This document shows positions 34,967 through 46,768 of a DNA stretch of 64,000 bases, one piece after another. The DNA lies in assembly GCA_043228905.1 (NCBI GenBank), contig JBHGNT010000008.1, positions 12,338,001 through 12,402,000 on the forward strand. The letters are read 5' to 3'. Each line of letters opens with the position of its first letter. Position 1 is the first letter of the stretch. The notes under the pieces were generated by a model, which worked only from the letters and a program-made list of their open reading frames with translations, made no database searches and was not told the origin of the DNA. The position numbers and the translations under genes were made by a program. Source of the DNA: Azolla caroliniana (Eukaryota; Polypodiophyta).

Positions 34967-35391
34967 TGTAACCGCCAGACATGGCACGTAAAATATAAAA
35001 TATAAAATATATTAGAAGCGTTAGGAAATGTATGTAACGGTTCACACGAGGAGCGTGACCGACTAAAAGCCCTGTGTATATAAAGGGTAGAAATCCTCTG
35101 TAAGAGGGTGTGTGTAATTTTTGGGAGTGAAGCTTTTGAAATAGAATCCTATATTCTCTTATCTCCTTGTCTGTCTGTGTAAGTAGTCTACTATCTTGGC
35201 ACTACATTCTGATTCGTAACTCTGACTTGTAAGCGTAGTGAAAATGCGTTCTCCCCTTCACACCCAGATGATATGTTTGCTTAGTATCCTGTTACAACTC
35301 ACGCCCAACACGGACCTGTTCCTTGTAAACACAATCACCTTGAAGTCTACCTCGAAGGACTGAGCGTAGATAGTGTTCCTAATCGGTAACA
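34967..35391 (+). repeat. 5' LTR of gypsy G
   Basis: 425 bp, TGTAACCGCC...GGTAACA, with a TATATAAAGG box near 35077. The start is fixed by element E coding sequence that continues up to 34966. Its length is close to the 431 bp of the element B LTR. Confidence 0.7.
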
Positions 35392-35445
35392 CTTTTGGCA
35401 CACTTGGTGATCTGTGATTCCTCGCAGACGAGCAACAAGGAATGG

Positions 35446-36920
35446 ATGTCTAGCCGTAGACAACCCAAAGAACCGACTCAACAGGATCGACCACTAACGA
35501 GGTCTATCACTCGCCAGACAGAACAACGTGCTGAGCGAAAACCTCGTCTCAGCGACCATGACGTTTCCTTTCAGGAGTTCACGATCGACCCCACACTCAC
35601 CAAACACCGCGACGTCAAGCAGGAAGCCCTGTCACCACATGAAAACTGTGGTATTCCCCTACCGACAGTCACCATAGCGTCCGGAATGGCTTTCTACTAC
35701 CCACACTTCAACAGCGAAACAGACGCAACACGCCACATCCGACTATTCCTGAATGTTTGGAATGCTAATCATATGGCGCAACGGTTTCCAGCAACAGAAG
35801 CGCATGAATCGAAGATCGCAAAGTTTGGGCTAACTCTGGATGGTAGAGCGGCGTGCTGGCATTCTCAGATGGACCTCGCAACAATGACAACCTTCGATCA
35901 ATTGCAATCAGCATTTTTGCGGTTTTTTCATCGAAGGGTACAACAACGTGAGATCATCGGGAAATTCTACACCATTAAGCTATTGCCAACAAAATTCGTA
36001 GCGGATTTCAACCTACGTTTCCAGAGCCTACGACGGCAACTTACATGAGCCCCGATAGACGAAGAGGCTAAAGAGATGTTTTTGGCAGCTTTATGACGAC
36101 CTATTCGGACGACGCTTAACACGCATAGTGGGAAAGGGGAAACAACGGATATGGTTATCGAGCGAGCATTACAACTCGAATTAGAGGAAGAAGATGAGGG
36201 CTTGTCTATGTCATCGTTATGACAGGCGTTGCCATAGGACCAGGAACATCGATTCGGCCAGGCTATACAATGCACAATCTGTTTAAATTTAGGGCCTTCC
36301 GCGGTAGAGTGCAATATGAGATTTCATTGTCCAATATGTCACTCAAGGGCACACATGGTGGAGCAATGCGAATACAACATGCTTAACAGACCTACACCCA
36401 TTGTTCGATGCATAGAACCGCAGCGACAACCTCGCAGGAATGATTAAGGGCGACAAGAGGAACGGTTTAGATATGTGGAACGGAATCAGCGCGAAGAGCG
36501 TCAGTACCGTAATCACCATAATAGCAACCTCTATTCCGACGAGGAAGAATAGGAGGACGAAGACTATCAAAATACCAACCAATATAATAAAGGAGGGCGT
36601 CATTATGGCAATCAACTAATCGCGGAGGATTCAATGGACCGCGAACAAATGCACACAATAGACAATATAGGGACCAACGTCGCTATGACAAGAGTTCGGA
36701 AGATGAGTGACGTCAGGAGCCACACCGGGAACACCGACAGACACCGCAACATAACAGGATACTTCAGCAAAACCGGGAGGAGCAAGCCATACCTGCGGAG
36801 GCAGTCGTGGCAACACCGCCAAGAGGAGAGAGAGGTGAGACTAGCGTCCATTGTTTCGTATGCCAACAACTCGGACATTACGCAACGCAGTGTCCAGATC
36901 GCAAAGGCAAGGAACCCGTT
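35446..36920 (+). pseudogene. gag with three zinc knuckles, gypsy G
   Basis: Starts MSSRRQPKEPTQ. The capsid core includes ESKIAKFGLTLDGRAACW and FNLRFQSLRRQLT, then a stop at 36046-36048 and further stops. The nucleocapsid carries CTICLNLGPSAVEC (36271-36312; the His is Pro), CPICHSRAHMVEQC (36328-36369) and, after an Arg/Tyr/Asp/Gln-rich linker, CFVCQQLGHYATQC (36852-36893). The sequence stops just downstream, before protease. Confidence 0.8.
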
Positions 36921-36950
36921 GTAAATACGATCACAACGGAAGTCCAACAG

Positions 36951-37919
36951 GTCCACGCCCTTCTTCTGCTGGAACCCCTTCACCACGATCCTGGCTTTGT
37001 ATCTCGGGGGGTTGCCGGCATCTCCGGGTTTCAACTTGTACACCCACTTGTTTCGGAGTGCCCGCTTTCCTTTCGGCAACTCCACCAATTCGTACGTATG
37101 GTTCTCATGCAGGGAATCCATCTCATCCTGCATGGCACTTAACCATTTTCGGCTGTGGGTGTCAACCTTCGCTTCTTCGAAGCTTTCTGGTTCCCCCTCA
37201 TCGGTCAGCAGCACATACTCTGAATCCGGAAATCTTCGGGGGGCCCTTCTCTCTCTGAGAGGATATCTCCGTCTCTGGGCTTCGGTAACCAGCTCCTCCA
37301 TTTGCTCTTCATCCGAATCCGATTCGGGGTCTTGGCCGGTTCCGGTTTCACCTTCCTCTACTTCTTCTTCTGCCGGTTCGGTATCCTCACCGTAACCGGC
37401 TGGTTCCTCGAGTGCTAACTGGTCTCTTGCCGGTTGGGTCTGCTCATCGTAGAATCGATCCTTACCGGTCAACTCGGAGTTCATTATCTTCTTCTCCGAC
37501 TCCCATTCGGTGAGCGTCTTGTCCTCCATGAAGATAATATCTCGACTCCAGAATACCTTCTTGTCGACCAGGTCCCACACTCGGTAGCCGAACTCATTGT
37601 CGCCGTAACCGATGAATATGCATGGCCGGGTCTTCGGATCTAGTTTTCCTCTCCGGTCCTTAGCTACATGCACATACGCAAGACACCCGAATACCTTCAG
37701 ATGCCGGTAGGACACTTCCTTACCGGTCCATACTCTCTGCGGCGTGTCTCCATCCAAGGGTACTGAGGGTGATCTGTTTATCACATATGTCGCTGTCGAC
37801 AACGCCTCAGCCCAAAATGTCTTGGGTAACTTTGCATGTGCCAACATACTCCAGACCCTCTCCATTATGGTCCGGTTCATCCTCTCGGCCAGCCCGTTTA
37901 GTTCCGGCGTCTTCGGCAC
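36951..37919 (-). pseudogene. integrase C-terminal and RT start, copia D1
   Basis: PKTPELNGLAERMNRTIMER carries the third integrase residue (Glu). Next come the C-terminal integrase segment (GYGDNEFGYRVWD), an acidic linker (EPAEEEVEEGETGTGQDPES) and the first RT motifs ([26 protein letters not shown]). The open frame continues past 36951 into unrelated gypsy sequence, which is not part of the protein. Confidence 0.8.
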
Positions 37920-37964
37920 GGTAAATTCGAGCCGGATTCCCTTCGAGCGACAGTACTCCTCGAA

Positions 37965-39119
37965 CTACCCCCGGTATTCACCTCCGTTATCTACTTGAAC
38001 CGCCTTCAGCTTCCGGCCGGTTTCTCTTTCCACTCTCACGTGGAGCTCTTTGAAGACAGATAGCACCTGATCCTTCGTCTTCAACGGTGTGGCCCATAGC
38101 TTTCGGCTGTGGTCATCTATGAACGTCACGAAGTATTGCGATCCTGCATGTGACTTCGTGTCCACTTGACACACATAAGTATGCACCAACTCCAGTGGTG
38201 CATTACGTCTCATCGGTGGCCTTGGTCGGAAGGAGGTCTGGTTTTGCTTACCGGCCAGACAATCAATGCACTTCTCCAAGTGCACGTTCTTCACCGGAAT
38301 GAGGTTTTCGTCTGCAAGCCTCTTCATCCCCTTCTCGCTCATGTGACATAGCCTTTTGTGCCACAGCTCACCGACAGTGTCGGATGCTACGTTCACTTCT
38401 TCCGGACATAACCGGGCATTCATCAGGTACAACGTGTTTACCTTCCGGGCCCGAGCCACAATCAGGCTCCCTTTGCTGAACTTCATAACACCGTTCCGGA
38501 TGCTACCCGTGTAGCCTTCATCGTCTAGCCGACCGGCTGATATCAGGTTCAGACGAACCTCCGGAACGTGTCGTACATCCTTCAACAACAACTTGCATCC
38601 GGTTGGTGTTGTCAACCACACGTCTCCTATGCCGACAATTCGGCATGTACCTTCATTCCCCATCCGGACACAACCGTGATCACCGGCTGAGTAGGATGAG
38701 AAGCATTTCCGGTCCGGGGTAAGGTGGAATGACGCTCCGGAGTCGACCACCCAGGTCATCTCGTCGCCGGCAAGGTTTAGCTCGCTCTCTTCGGTGATGA
38801 GCATCAACTCTTCTTCACTTACCGCGATTGCCGTCGTTCTTCTGGTCCGGCCCCCTCCGGTCTTTACCGTTCTGGTCCGATGTCCGCTTCGAATCGGTAC
38901 CGTCGGTTTCCTTGTCTTTGCGGAAGTGCCGACAATTCTTCTGGAAGTGTCCCGGCTTGCCGCAATAGAAGCAAGTAGGCCTCCCCCTTGACTTTGACCG
39001 TGTCCCCGACTTTTCCCGGTTCTGGGGACTACGGTTCCTTTGTCTTCCGCATTCCGATTCGGTAAGGAGTGCTTTGGAGTTGAAGCTTGTATCCTAATCT
39101 TTCCGACGCGCCTCCTCAT
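37965..39119 (-). pseudogene. protease and integrase N-terminal/core, copia D1
   Basis: Protease WVVDSGASFHLTPD with intact Asp. The pre-integrase zinc region includes LWHKRLCHMSEKGM and CIDCLAGKQ. Integrase catalytic Asp residues are at LVHTYVCQVD (the usual Asp is Tyr here) and VQVDNGGEYRG. A stop at 37965 separates it from the rest of integrase, which continues in the next frame. Confidence 0.8.
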
Positions 39120-39666
39120 CTAGCAAGCTCGACTTTACTCTTGCTAGGGATAATCGTCTCCCTTCCGGCTCGGCGTTGCCCAAAGTGACAACCAATGTCT
39201 CCCAGCTATCCGGGAGGGAACCAAGCAGGAGTAGCGCTAGTACCTCATCGGCGAGAGGTACTTCCAATGATGTTGCCTGGTGTATCAGCCCCTGGAAGGC
39301 ATTCATGTGCTCTGCCATGTTGGAGCCATCTTGGTACCAGAGTCTTACTAGCTTCCAGAATACCGAAACCTGGTTAACAACATTTTTGTTCTGAAACATA
39401 ATGCTGATCTTCTCCAAGAGCTCATGAGCCTTGATCTCTTCATTGAAGTTGTTGTAAAGGCTCATGTCGATGAAGCACCATATGTACGTTGTTGTCTTCA
39501 TGTGCATCACCTCCCATATCGTGGCGTTGATTTTGTCCGGTCTCTTGTCCTTGAATTGAACCGGCAACCAAAGATCTTTAACCACGAGCATGTCCCTCAT
39601 CTTCAACTTCCACACGGAATAGTTGGAGCCGGTGAGCTTGAACATGCCTCCCAATGATTCGTCCAT
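39094..39666 (-). pseudogene. gag, copia D1
   Basis: The start is MDESLGGMFKLTG at 39666, since sequence further upstream is primer site and LTR. UBN2-type capsid motifs are NYSVWKLKMRDMLVV, WYQDGSNMAEHMNAF and LALLLLGSLPDSWETLV. It closes at 39094 by a frameshift before the zinc-knuckle part (CFYCGKPGHFQKNC in D2). Confidence 0.85.
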
Positions 39667-39695
39667 ATTCTGTGTCGTTTCGCTCTGATACCACT

Positions 39696-40443
39696 TGAGA
39701 GGAACTGCACGCTCCCTATGCGCAACGCTCGGCCACAACCGAGCTTAGAATCATACACAGAAAACGGGAAATGAAAGCACGACACAAAGGAGAGAAGAGT
39801 ACACAGGATGTTTAACGTGGAAAACCCTGAGATGGAAAAACCACGGGAGTCCACAGACTCCAAACTATCACTATATCACAATGATTACAGTAGTGAGCTC
39901 ACGGAGGCAATGACCTCGTGCTCACAATCTTCGCCACAGGCGGTGGTTACAACAGAGGCAACAACCTCTTTCTCTCTCTCTCTCTCTCTCTGTACACTAT
40001 TACACGCTCTCTATTCTTGCACCAACAAGAATGACAACAACTCACTATAAAAGAGTTTGCCCTAAGTCATATTTATACTAATATGACTTTTCGGCTATTT
40101 ACACATAGCCCCGATGGACTCTCAGGAAACATATTTATGAATATGTCCCTTCATCCGGTGAGCACTCCTCACCGGGCCTGCATCATCCGGCGCTTGCTGG
40201 GTACTCGTCACCGGGTTCTCATCGGGTTTGCGCCATCCAGTTCTCCGTAGCCGGGTACTCATCCGGTTCTCACCGGGTCTGCACCATCCGGCTCTCCGTA
40301 GCCGGGTACTCCTCATCCGGTTCTCACCGGGTCTTCCGTAGCCGGGTTGCCGTCATCCGGTTCTCACCGGGTCTTCTGTAGCAGGGTTCACCACATCCGG
40401 TTTCGGCCGAGGCCTCCCATCCGGAGGGACCTGTTTCCTAACA
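39696..40443 (-). repeat. 5' LTR of copia D1
   Basis: 748 bp; TGTTAGGAAACAGG at 40443 to CCTCTCA at 39696 on the minus strand. It contains a CCGG-rich tandem block (about 40150-40400) made of variants of a 54-bp unit. Confidence 0.85.
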
Positions 40444-40697
40444 CACAGGGTGGAGCAATGCGAATACAACATGCTTAACAGACCTACACCCATTGTGCGA
40501 TGCATAGAACTGCAACGACAACCTCGCAGGAATGATTAAGGGCGACAAGAGGAACAGTTTAGATATGTGGAACGGAATCAGTGTGAAGAGCGTCAGTACC
40601 GTAATCACCATAATAGCAACCTCTATTCCGACGAGGAAGAATAGTAGGACGAAGACTATCAGAATACCAACCGATATAATAAAGGAGGGCGTCATTA
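40444..40697 (+). repeat. gypsy G gag fragment, second copy
   Basis: About 250 bp nearly identical to 36353-36606 (ggtggagcaatgcgaatac to aggagggcgtcatta). This shows that D1 lay inside a G element, or that the segment was duplicated by recombination. It ends where LINE sequence begins. Confidence 0.85.
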
Positions 40698-42440
40698 AAC
40701 TATCTTTGTCCGGGAGAGTGATAGATGTCAATCATGTGCTATTGTCTACGGTGTGGTATATAGCTTTATCTTGGATCTTTTCAAAATTGTGCATTGGACA
40801 AATAGTTGTCAATCATGTGCTATTGTCTACGATGTGGTATATAGCTTTATCTTGGATCTTTTCAAAATCGTGCATTGGACAAATTTGAAGCCTAGTTAGG
40901 AATTTTATCTGGGCAGCAGAGGATAGGAGTCATGTAAGAGCAAAGGTGGCAAGGAGTACACTGATAACCCGGAAGCAATACAATGGTTTGGGGAGTATAG
41001 ATCCATTAGACCAATGCATGGCATTGTTAGCAAAGCTAATAATTCGTGGCCTTTTACCAGGACATGCTCCTTATAAGCAATTGCTTATGCAAAGATTGTA
41101 TCGTTGTGCTCCACCGATGGGTGGATTATGGAGTGATAACATAAGATGGATCTTTATACCAGACAAGAAACATGTTATGACTAGGAATTGGGAAGACAAA
41201 TTTTTTAATAGTCTTTTAAGAGCATGGTAGCATGTACATAAAGGGTTGGGAGATGGTGTACCAGAATACTTGAGACAACACTTAGTGTGGAATCCGAATA
41301 TGCGTTTGCCCTCATGGCACATGTTGGGGTCTCGTACGAGATTGGATTGGACCAAGCTCGATGTAGGGTCAAGAGCGTCCGTTGATGCATGAAAATACTT
41401 TCATACTTTACATATAAATGACAGATCAAAAAAAAATTCTTCCTTAAGAGGGGGGCGGATTATGTGGGACCATGTGCAGTCGGTTTTGGGGCACTCAACC
41501 TCTACGGTATAAACTCCCAAGTGGGAAGGGGTATTTACGAGGCTTCAAGTGCTAGTGGGGGTAAGGGGACATTTGTCTTGCGGACGATGTCAAGACTATG
41601 ATGTGGAGGAAGATGGCATTATATGTAGAGCAACGATACAGCCAGAGATCTTGCAATACGATACATTCTCTAAAATAAGGGTCCTTGCTTATGACAGATC
41701 TAAGTGGATCATCGACCCACAAGTTGATGCAGTCAAGGAGCATTGGAAATTGAGAGTTTTTTAAAAGAAACCCTTGATAAGGTTGCAATGTGATTTGGGA
41801 GAATTTTGGTGGAAAGATCTGTTTGATCGTGTGGAAAAAAGGTGTGCTTTTTTTCAATACTCATTTAAGATTGGACGGCACATTTTGGCAGCTCAACGCA
41901 GGACTACACCACGGGCTAGTCAATTTTGGACCCATCAAGGGGTCACATCCGAATTCCTAGCAAAGTTTTGGAGGACATTATGGAAAAGGAAGCAAGATAT
42001 GAAAATAAATGTCTTCCAATGGCGAGTAATACATAGAGCATTACCAATTGGCCAATGGTTGCAACAATCAGTTGGACCGACCGCATCCAGTGGAAAGTGT
42101 ACGAAATGTCTGGATGCAGATGGTGCATACCTTGAAAGTGAGATATGAGGAAATTAAAGGTGAGACAGATGCTGCAGTGTTGCAACGCCTCGAATTTATT
42201 GCCTATTGGAAGAATGCCCCTTTTCTCACATTACAAAATGCAAGACCCAAATGGTGCTTAGCGCCACCACTATGGTTGTTCCCACCACCAATCACATAAC
42301 TTGGTTATGGAGTGGGATGGGACTTAAGGAAGAATGCAACATACCAATGGTAGCTTGACGGTAGGTCAACTTTCTTGTAATAATTGTTTATAACTAATGA
42401 AAGGATATTTTCTAGGAAAAATAAATAAATAAATAAATAT
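40698..42440 (+). mobile_element. LINE fragment, 5'-truncated, plus strand
   Basis: C-terminal half of a plant LINE ORF2. It has reverse-transcriptase thumb-like sequence (LSLSGRVIDVNHVLLSTVWY, LVRNFIWAAEDRSHVRAKVA) with an 81-bp tandem duplication, then a zf-RVT domain (FWRTLWKRKQDMKINVFQW, CTKC). The 3' end has an aaataaataaataaata tail (about 42418-42440). Stops and frameshifts are present. It was inserted into the gypsy G copy at 40697. Confidence 0.75.
40727..40888 (+). repeat. 81-bp in-frame tandem duplication in the LINE
   Basis: gtcaatcatgtgctattgtc starts at both 40727 and 40808. The two units differ at only a few bases and keep the reading frame (27 residues each). Confidence 0.9.
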
Positions 42441-42945
42441 ATTACCATATGTAAATATGTAAATATGTACATACACATACATATATGCATTACATACTGA
42501 ATACATATTAGAATCAGTCATATATATTGAAAGAAAGATATATTAACGTCTTCTAAGACCAAAATTGGCCCATGAGACAATTGGTTTACAACAAAAATGG
42601 GGTATTTACCCATTCATCGAAAGTAAAAACATATATATGTATTATGTACATATGTATGTACATATTGACATACATATATACATAATACATGCAATAAAAT
42701 TACATATTACATATATACATACAAAACACAAAAAATTAAATTACATATTATATATGTACATATACACATACACATACATATTAATACCTAAGATTACATA
42801 TTATATGTACATATACAAATCTTCATACTTACAATTTACAAACAAGTTACATATATTACATATATATACATTGCACACACACATAAATAAATTAGATATT
42901 ACATAGCATAAAATCCATACCAATTACACAATATACAAATTTATT
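42441..42945. other. AT-rich spacer between inverted LINEs
   Basis: Rich in tacatatgtatgta-type alternations. No gene or RNA is supported. It separates two LINE 3' ends that point at each other. Confidence 0.6.
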
Positions 42946-43955
42946 ATTATTATTTTCCGAAAAAAACTCCTTCCATTAGTTATAAAATTTTACAAATGAG
43001 ACGATTATGTACAAATCCCTGAAGGGACGCGATAGTTCCATCTTATGTGGATGCCCACTAACTCAAGAAAGGGAGAGGACGACCATTGTTGGATGAAGGC
43101 TATTTGTTGTCTTTCAACTCCCTCGGAGCCGCCCTTAAGGCCATCCTATTGGCTCTTCAGAGTGGCTACAATTTCACTCCATATCTCTTGCAGTAACCTT
43201 GTTGGATGTGCGGTTTGGTTGGAGAAGACTCGCCTACATCGTTGTTTCCATAGAATCCAAAGAGTTATTGGGTTGACCAATTCCAACACATCTTGAGAAT
43301 TGTCATTAAGAGGAGTGGAGTAGACATTGCCGCTGGAGGAGAAAAAGACCTCTTGTGCTTTTATCACCAAAGTCATCCCCTCCTCTTGATGCTTGTATCT
43401 GCCAATTGCGGTCTGCCATGATAACCAACATATATTTCCCCACTTGATTGAGCTTTGCACCTGACATAATTGCAACAAACGGCCAACCCCCTGCCATATG
43501 CGATGGGACGTTGGGCAGTCCCACAGAGTGTGTCGTATTGATTCTACTGCATGTGGGCACTCTACACAATTAGGAGAGCTAAGGTTCCCACGTTGCCATG
43601 TTCCCACCGGTAGGGACTTATGTATTAATAGCCATTGGAACGTGGTAATTCTCCTCGCGTGTTGTTGTTTCCATAGTTTCTGCCAAAACTTGGTGATTAT
43701 TGTGGGAGGAACTTGAAATGTGTGCTAGACCTTCGTAGTAGCCGGCTCTCGAGCTATTTGAGCAACTAGAATGTGACGACCCAACTAGTTGTGAATTGGA
43801 AAAATGGGATGGGTTTGCTTCCTTGCCCCGCGTAGGGATCACGCCATGTCCATTGCAAACGGTCCCAACTGACCTTACGTAGCCATGTGTTTTCATGAGT
43901 ACATATGTGCCAATCGGGTTGTACTCTGATCGGATCAGGATCTACAATCCATTTA
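42946..43955 (-). mobile_element. LINE fragment, minus strand (3' part)
   Basis: The 3' UTR reads TTATAACTAATGGAAGGAG and is followed by an (AAT)n tail, matching the 3' UTR of the plus-strand LINE. The zf-RVT region (CVECPHAVESIRHTLWDCPT) is at 43607-43146. Sequence upstream contains WDRLQWTWRDPYAG and WIVDPDP near 43950. It is interrupted by copia D2, and the LINE continues at 49295. Confidence 0.75.
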
Positions 43956-44605
43956 TGATGGGAACTCAACGCTCCTTATGCACAACACTCGGCCAGAATC
44001 GAGCTTAGAATGATACATAGAAAAACGGAAATAAAGTGCACGACACAAAGAGGAGGAAGATACACAGGATGTTTACGTGGAAAACCCCAAATTAGGGGAA
44101 AAACCACGGCAGCCCACAGGCTGCAAACTGTCACTATGTAAGGAATGTACAAAACAGTGAGTTCACGGAGGCAACGACCTCGTGCTCACGATCTTCGCCA
44201 CAGGCGGCGGTTAGAACAGAGGCAACGACCTCTTTCTCTCTCTCTCTCTGTACACTGTTACACACTCACTCTATTCTTGCACCAACAAGAATAACAACAA
44301 CTGAATTTATAATAACTGCTAAAAGTTTGCCCTAAGTCATATTAATACTAATATGACTTTTCCGCCATTTACAAATATAGCCTCAATGGACTCTCAGAAA
44401 CATATTTACGAATATGTCTCCTCGTCCGGTTCATATCGGGTCTGCACCATCCGGCTCTCCATAGCCGGGTACTCCTCGTTCGGTTCATACCGGGTCTGTA
44501 TCATCCGGCTCTCCGTAGCCGGGTACTCCTCATCCGGTCTCGGCCGAGTTTGTTCATCGGCACTGTTCTTCTCCCTTCCCATGCGGAGGGACCTGTCTCC
44601 CAACA
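43956..44605 (-). repeat. 3' LTR of copia D2
   Basis: 650 bp, almost identical to the 5' LTR. On the minus strand it starts TGTTGGGAGACAGG and ends CCCATCA. It has two copies of a 54-bp CCGG-rich repeat (about 44420-44535) and a CT microsatellite near 44230. Confidence 0.93.
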
Positions 44606-44615
44606 AACTCCCCCT

Positions 44616-45048
44616 TCACTCCGGCATGGGGTGTCTTACTAGTCCGATTCTCTTCCGGCATGCATCCAGCTTGTCGGGTATCAACACATTGGTCAGCATA
44701 TCTGACCCGTTCTCGGCCGTGTGGATCTTCGTCAGCGCGAACTCCTGGTCATCTACTCTTTCTCGGATCCAGTGATATCTTCGCTGGATATGCTTCGTCC
44801 GGGAATGGTAGGCCGCATTCTTAGCAAGGTGGATGGCACTTTGACTATCGCAATAGAGTCGGTATTCCTCTTGCCGGATACCGAGCTCTCCGATGAAGTC
44901 CTTCATCCATAATATTTCCTTGCCGGCTTCGGCCGCTGCCATGTACTCCGCCTCCGTGGTTGACAATGCAACCGTCTTCTGCAGCCTCGACTGCCACGAA
45001 ACAACTCCCCCTGCATATGTCATCACATACCCGGATGTAGACCAGCTG
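44616..45048 (-). pseudogene. RNase H C-terminal part, copia D2
   Basis: STSGYVMTYAGGVVSWQSR, ALSTTEAEYMAAAEAGKE, YCDSQSAIHLAKN and KHIQRRYHWIRERV. It ends just before the 3' LTR. Its N-terminal part lies on the far side of the inserted solo LTR. Confidence 0.85.
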
Positions 45049-45053
45049 GTATC

Positions 45054-45803
45054 TGTGAAAGTGTTTTTAGAATCTAAGCCATTGAACATTAGGAGAATAT
45101 AAAGTATAGATAATTCACCTTTTGAGGATAAGAACACGAACTAAGACCTTAGGGAAGAAGTCAAAAGTAAAAGTACGAGACCAAGAGAAAAGTAAAAAGA
45201 GAAAACGCAGACTATAAAAAACAGTAAAAATAGAATGGTCATAACTCCCTCGTTGTTTATCCAAATATCACGTTTAAATATGGATTAGAAAGCTTGTAAA
45301 AAGAGCTTTCTATAGCTTTTTAAATCGCTTAATTTGGATATCGGATGAGGGAGATATGACGATTAGAAGGTCGATGTGTCATAGCTAAAAATAGGGAGAT
45401 AAAAAGCTTCTAAAAATAGCATGGACGTGGATAAGAAGAGGAAGGTTATAAAAGAAGAAGTGATATTAGTGAGGAGGGGGGCTAAGAGTGAAGGCCAAAG
45501 AATGGATGAGGAGTGTTAGGAAGAAGTGTCTTTGTGGAAGAGGAAGTGTCTTAGAAGAGGAAGGTCTTTGGTTTTAGTTCAATGTGGAGTTTGTCTCCTT
45601 TGTATTCTCTTGATGTTGGAATATCAGAACATTCTTATTTCTTGCTCGCTTTCTCTATCTTTTTTCTTAGTTTCTTGAGTTATACTCTCTAATCATAATT
45701 ACCTAGAGCTATATAATATATTATGATTTTCAAACTCCATCTAATCGGTTTGGTCAAGCCCTCATATAGTGTATAACTATCTATTATCTTATACACCCTA
45801 TCA
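45054..45803 (+). mobile_element. solo LTR inside RNase H of copia D2
   Basis: 750 bp, TGTGAAAG...CCCTATCA, flanked by 5-bp duplications GTATC (45049-45053 and 45804-45808). It splits RNase H between SADVDT and SWSTSGYV. A TATAAAAG box near 45449 favours the plus orientation. It has no coding content. Confidence 0.8.
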
Positions 45804-45808
45804 GTATC

Positions 45809-46768
45809 CACATCAGCCGACATGTCCGAATCGGTGAAACCGTCCAGTTGAGGTTTTCCGGAGCCGAATCGGAGACACATATTTGAAGTGCCCTTCAAAT
45901 ACCGGAGTATCCATTTGACTGCATTCCAGTGCTCCTTGCCGGGATTACTCATGAACCGGCTCACCACTCCGACTGCGTATCCTATGTCCGGTCGAGTACA
46001 CACCATTGCGTACATCAAGCTCCCGACGGCAGAGGCATATGGAATCTTCATCATATCCGCCTTCTCTGCTTTCGTCTTCTGGCTTTGCTTGCCGGATAGC
46101 CTGCAGTTTGCCGGAAGTGTCGATCCGACCGGTTTCGCTTCTGACATGTTGAACCGGTGAAGCACCTTTGTCACATACTTCTCCTATGACAGCCATAATT
46201 GCTTCGCTGACCGGTTCCGGATGATGTGCATCTCCAACATCTGTCTTGCCGGACCCAAGTCTTTCATTGAGAAGGTCCGGTTGAGAGCCTTCTTCAGCAT
46301 CCGTATATTGACTTGGTCACGTCCGACGATCAACATGTCATCCACGTACAGAAGGAGTATCAGGAAGTCGCCTCCTTCGAACTTCTTCACAAACACATAG
46401 TGATCGGCCTGCGTCTTGTGGTACCCTTGATCGGTCATGAAGGAGTCGAACTTCCGGTACCATTGACGGGGAGCCTGCTTCAATCCGTACAGGCTCTTCT
46501 TCAACCTGCATACCAGGTGCTCCTTCCCTTTCTCCACAAATCCTTCCGGTTGCTGCATGTAGATCTCCTCTTCGAGGTCACCGTGAAGGAATGCCGTCTT
46601 CACGTCAGCTGCTCTACCTCGAGGTCCATGCTTGCTACTATACTCAGCACCGTCCGGATGGAGGTCATCTTTACTACCGGGGCAAATATCTCGTCGAAGT
46701 CCACACCCTTCTTCTGCTGGAACCCCTTCACCACGATCCTGGCTTTGTATCTCGGGGGTTTCCGGCAT
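45809..46768 (-). pseudogene. reverse transcriptase and RNase H N-terminal part, copia D2
   Basis: [38 protein letters not shown] and [11 protein letters not shown] with the catalytic DD pair. RNase H start: IPYASAVGSLMYAM, TRPDIGYAVGVVSRF and DGFTDSDM. A frameshift near 46180 separates the two parts. Confidence 0.85.

Larger units (their letters stand above)
34967..36950 (+). mobile_element. Ty3/gypsy element G, 5' part
   Basis: 5' LTR (34967-35391) and gag to the end of the nucleocapsid. It is cut at about 36950, where copia D1 reverse transcriptase begins in the opposite direction. It belongs to the same lineage as A and B by gag sequence. Confidence 0.8.
36951..40443 (-). mobile_element. 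copia element D1, 3'-truncated
   Basis: Minus-strand element: 5' LTR (39696-40443), tRNA-iMet primer site (39681-39693), gag, protease, integrase and the start of RT. It is cut at 36951 in the RT motif [12 protein letters not shown], so RNase H and the 3' LTR are missing. The right flank (40444 on) is gypsy G gag sequence, so D1 was inserted in a G copy. Confidence 0.85.

Noticed and set aside
36612-36950. C-terminal extension of the D1 integrase/RT frame
   Set aside because: Beyond 36950 the sequence is antisense gypsy G gag, so the extension is a junction artefact.
44406-44606. Minus-strand frames with 18-residue repeats in D2 LTRs (also 49090-49290)
   Set aside because: 54 bp is a multiple of three, so the tandem repeat stays open. 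It lies in the LTR and not in a gene.
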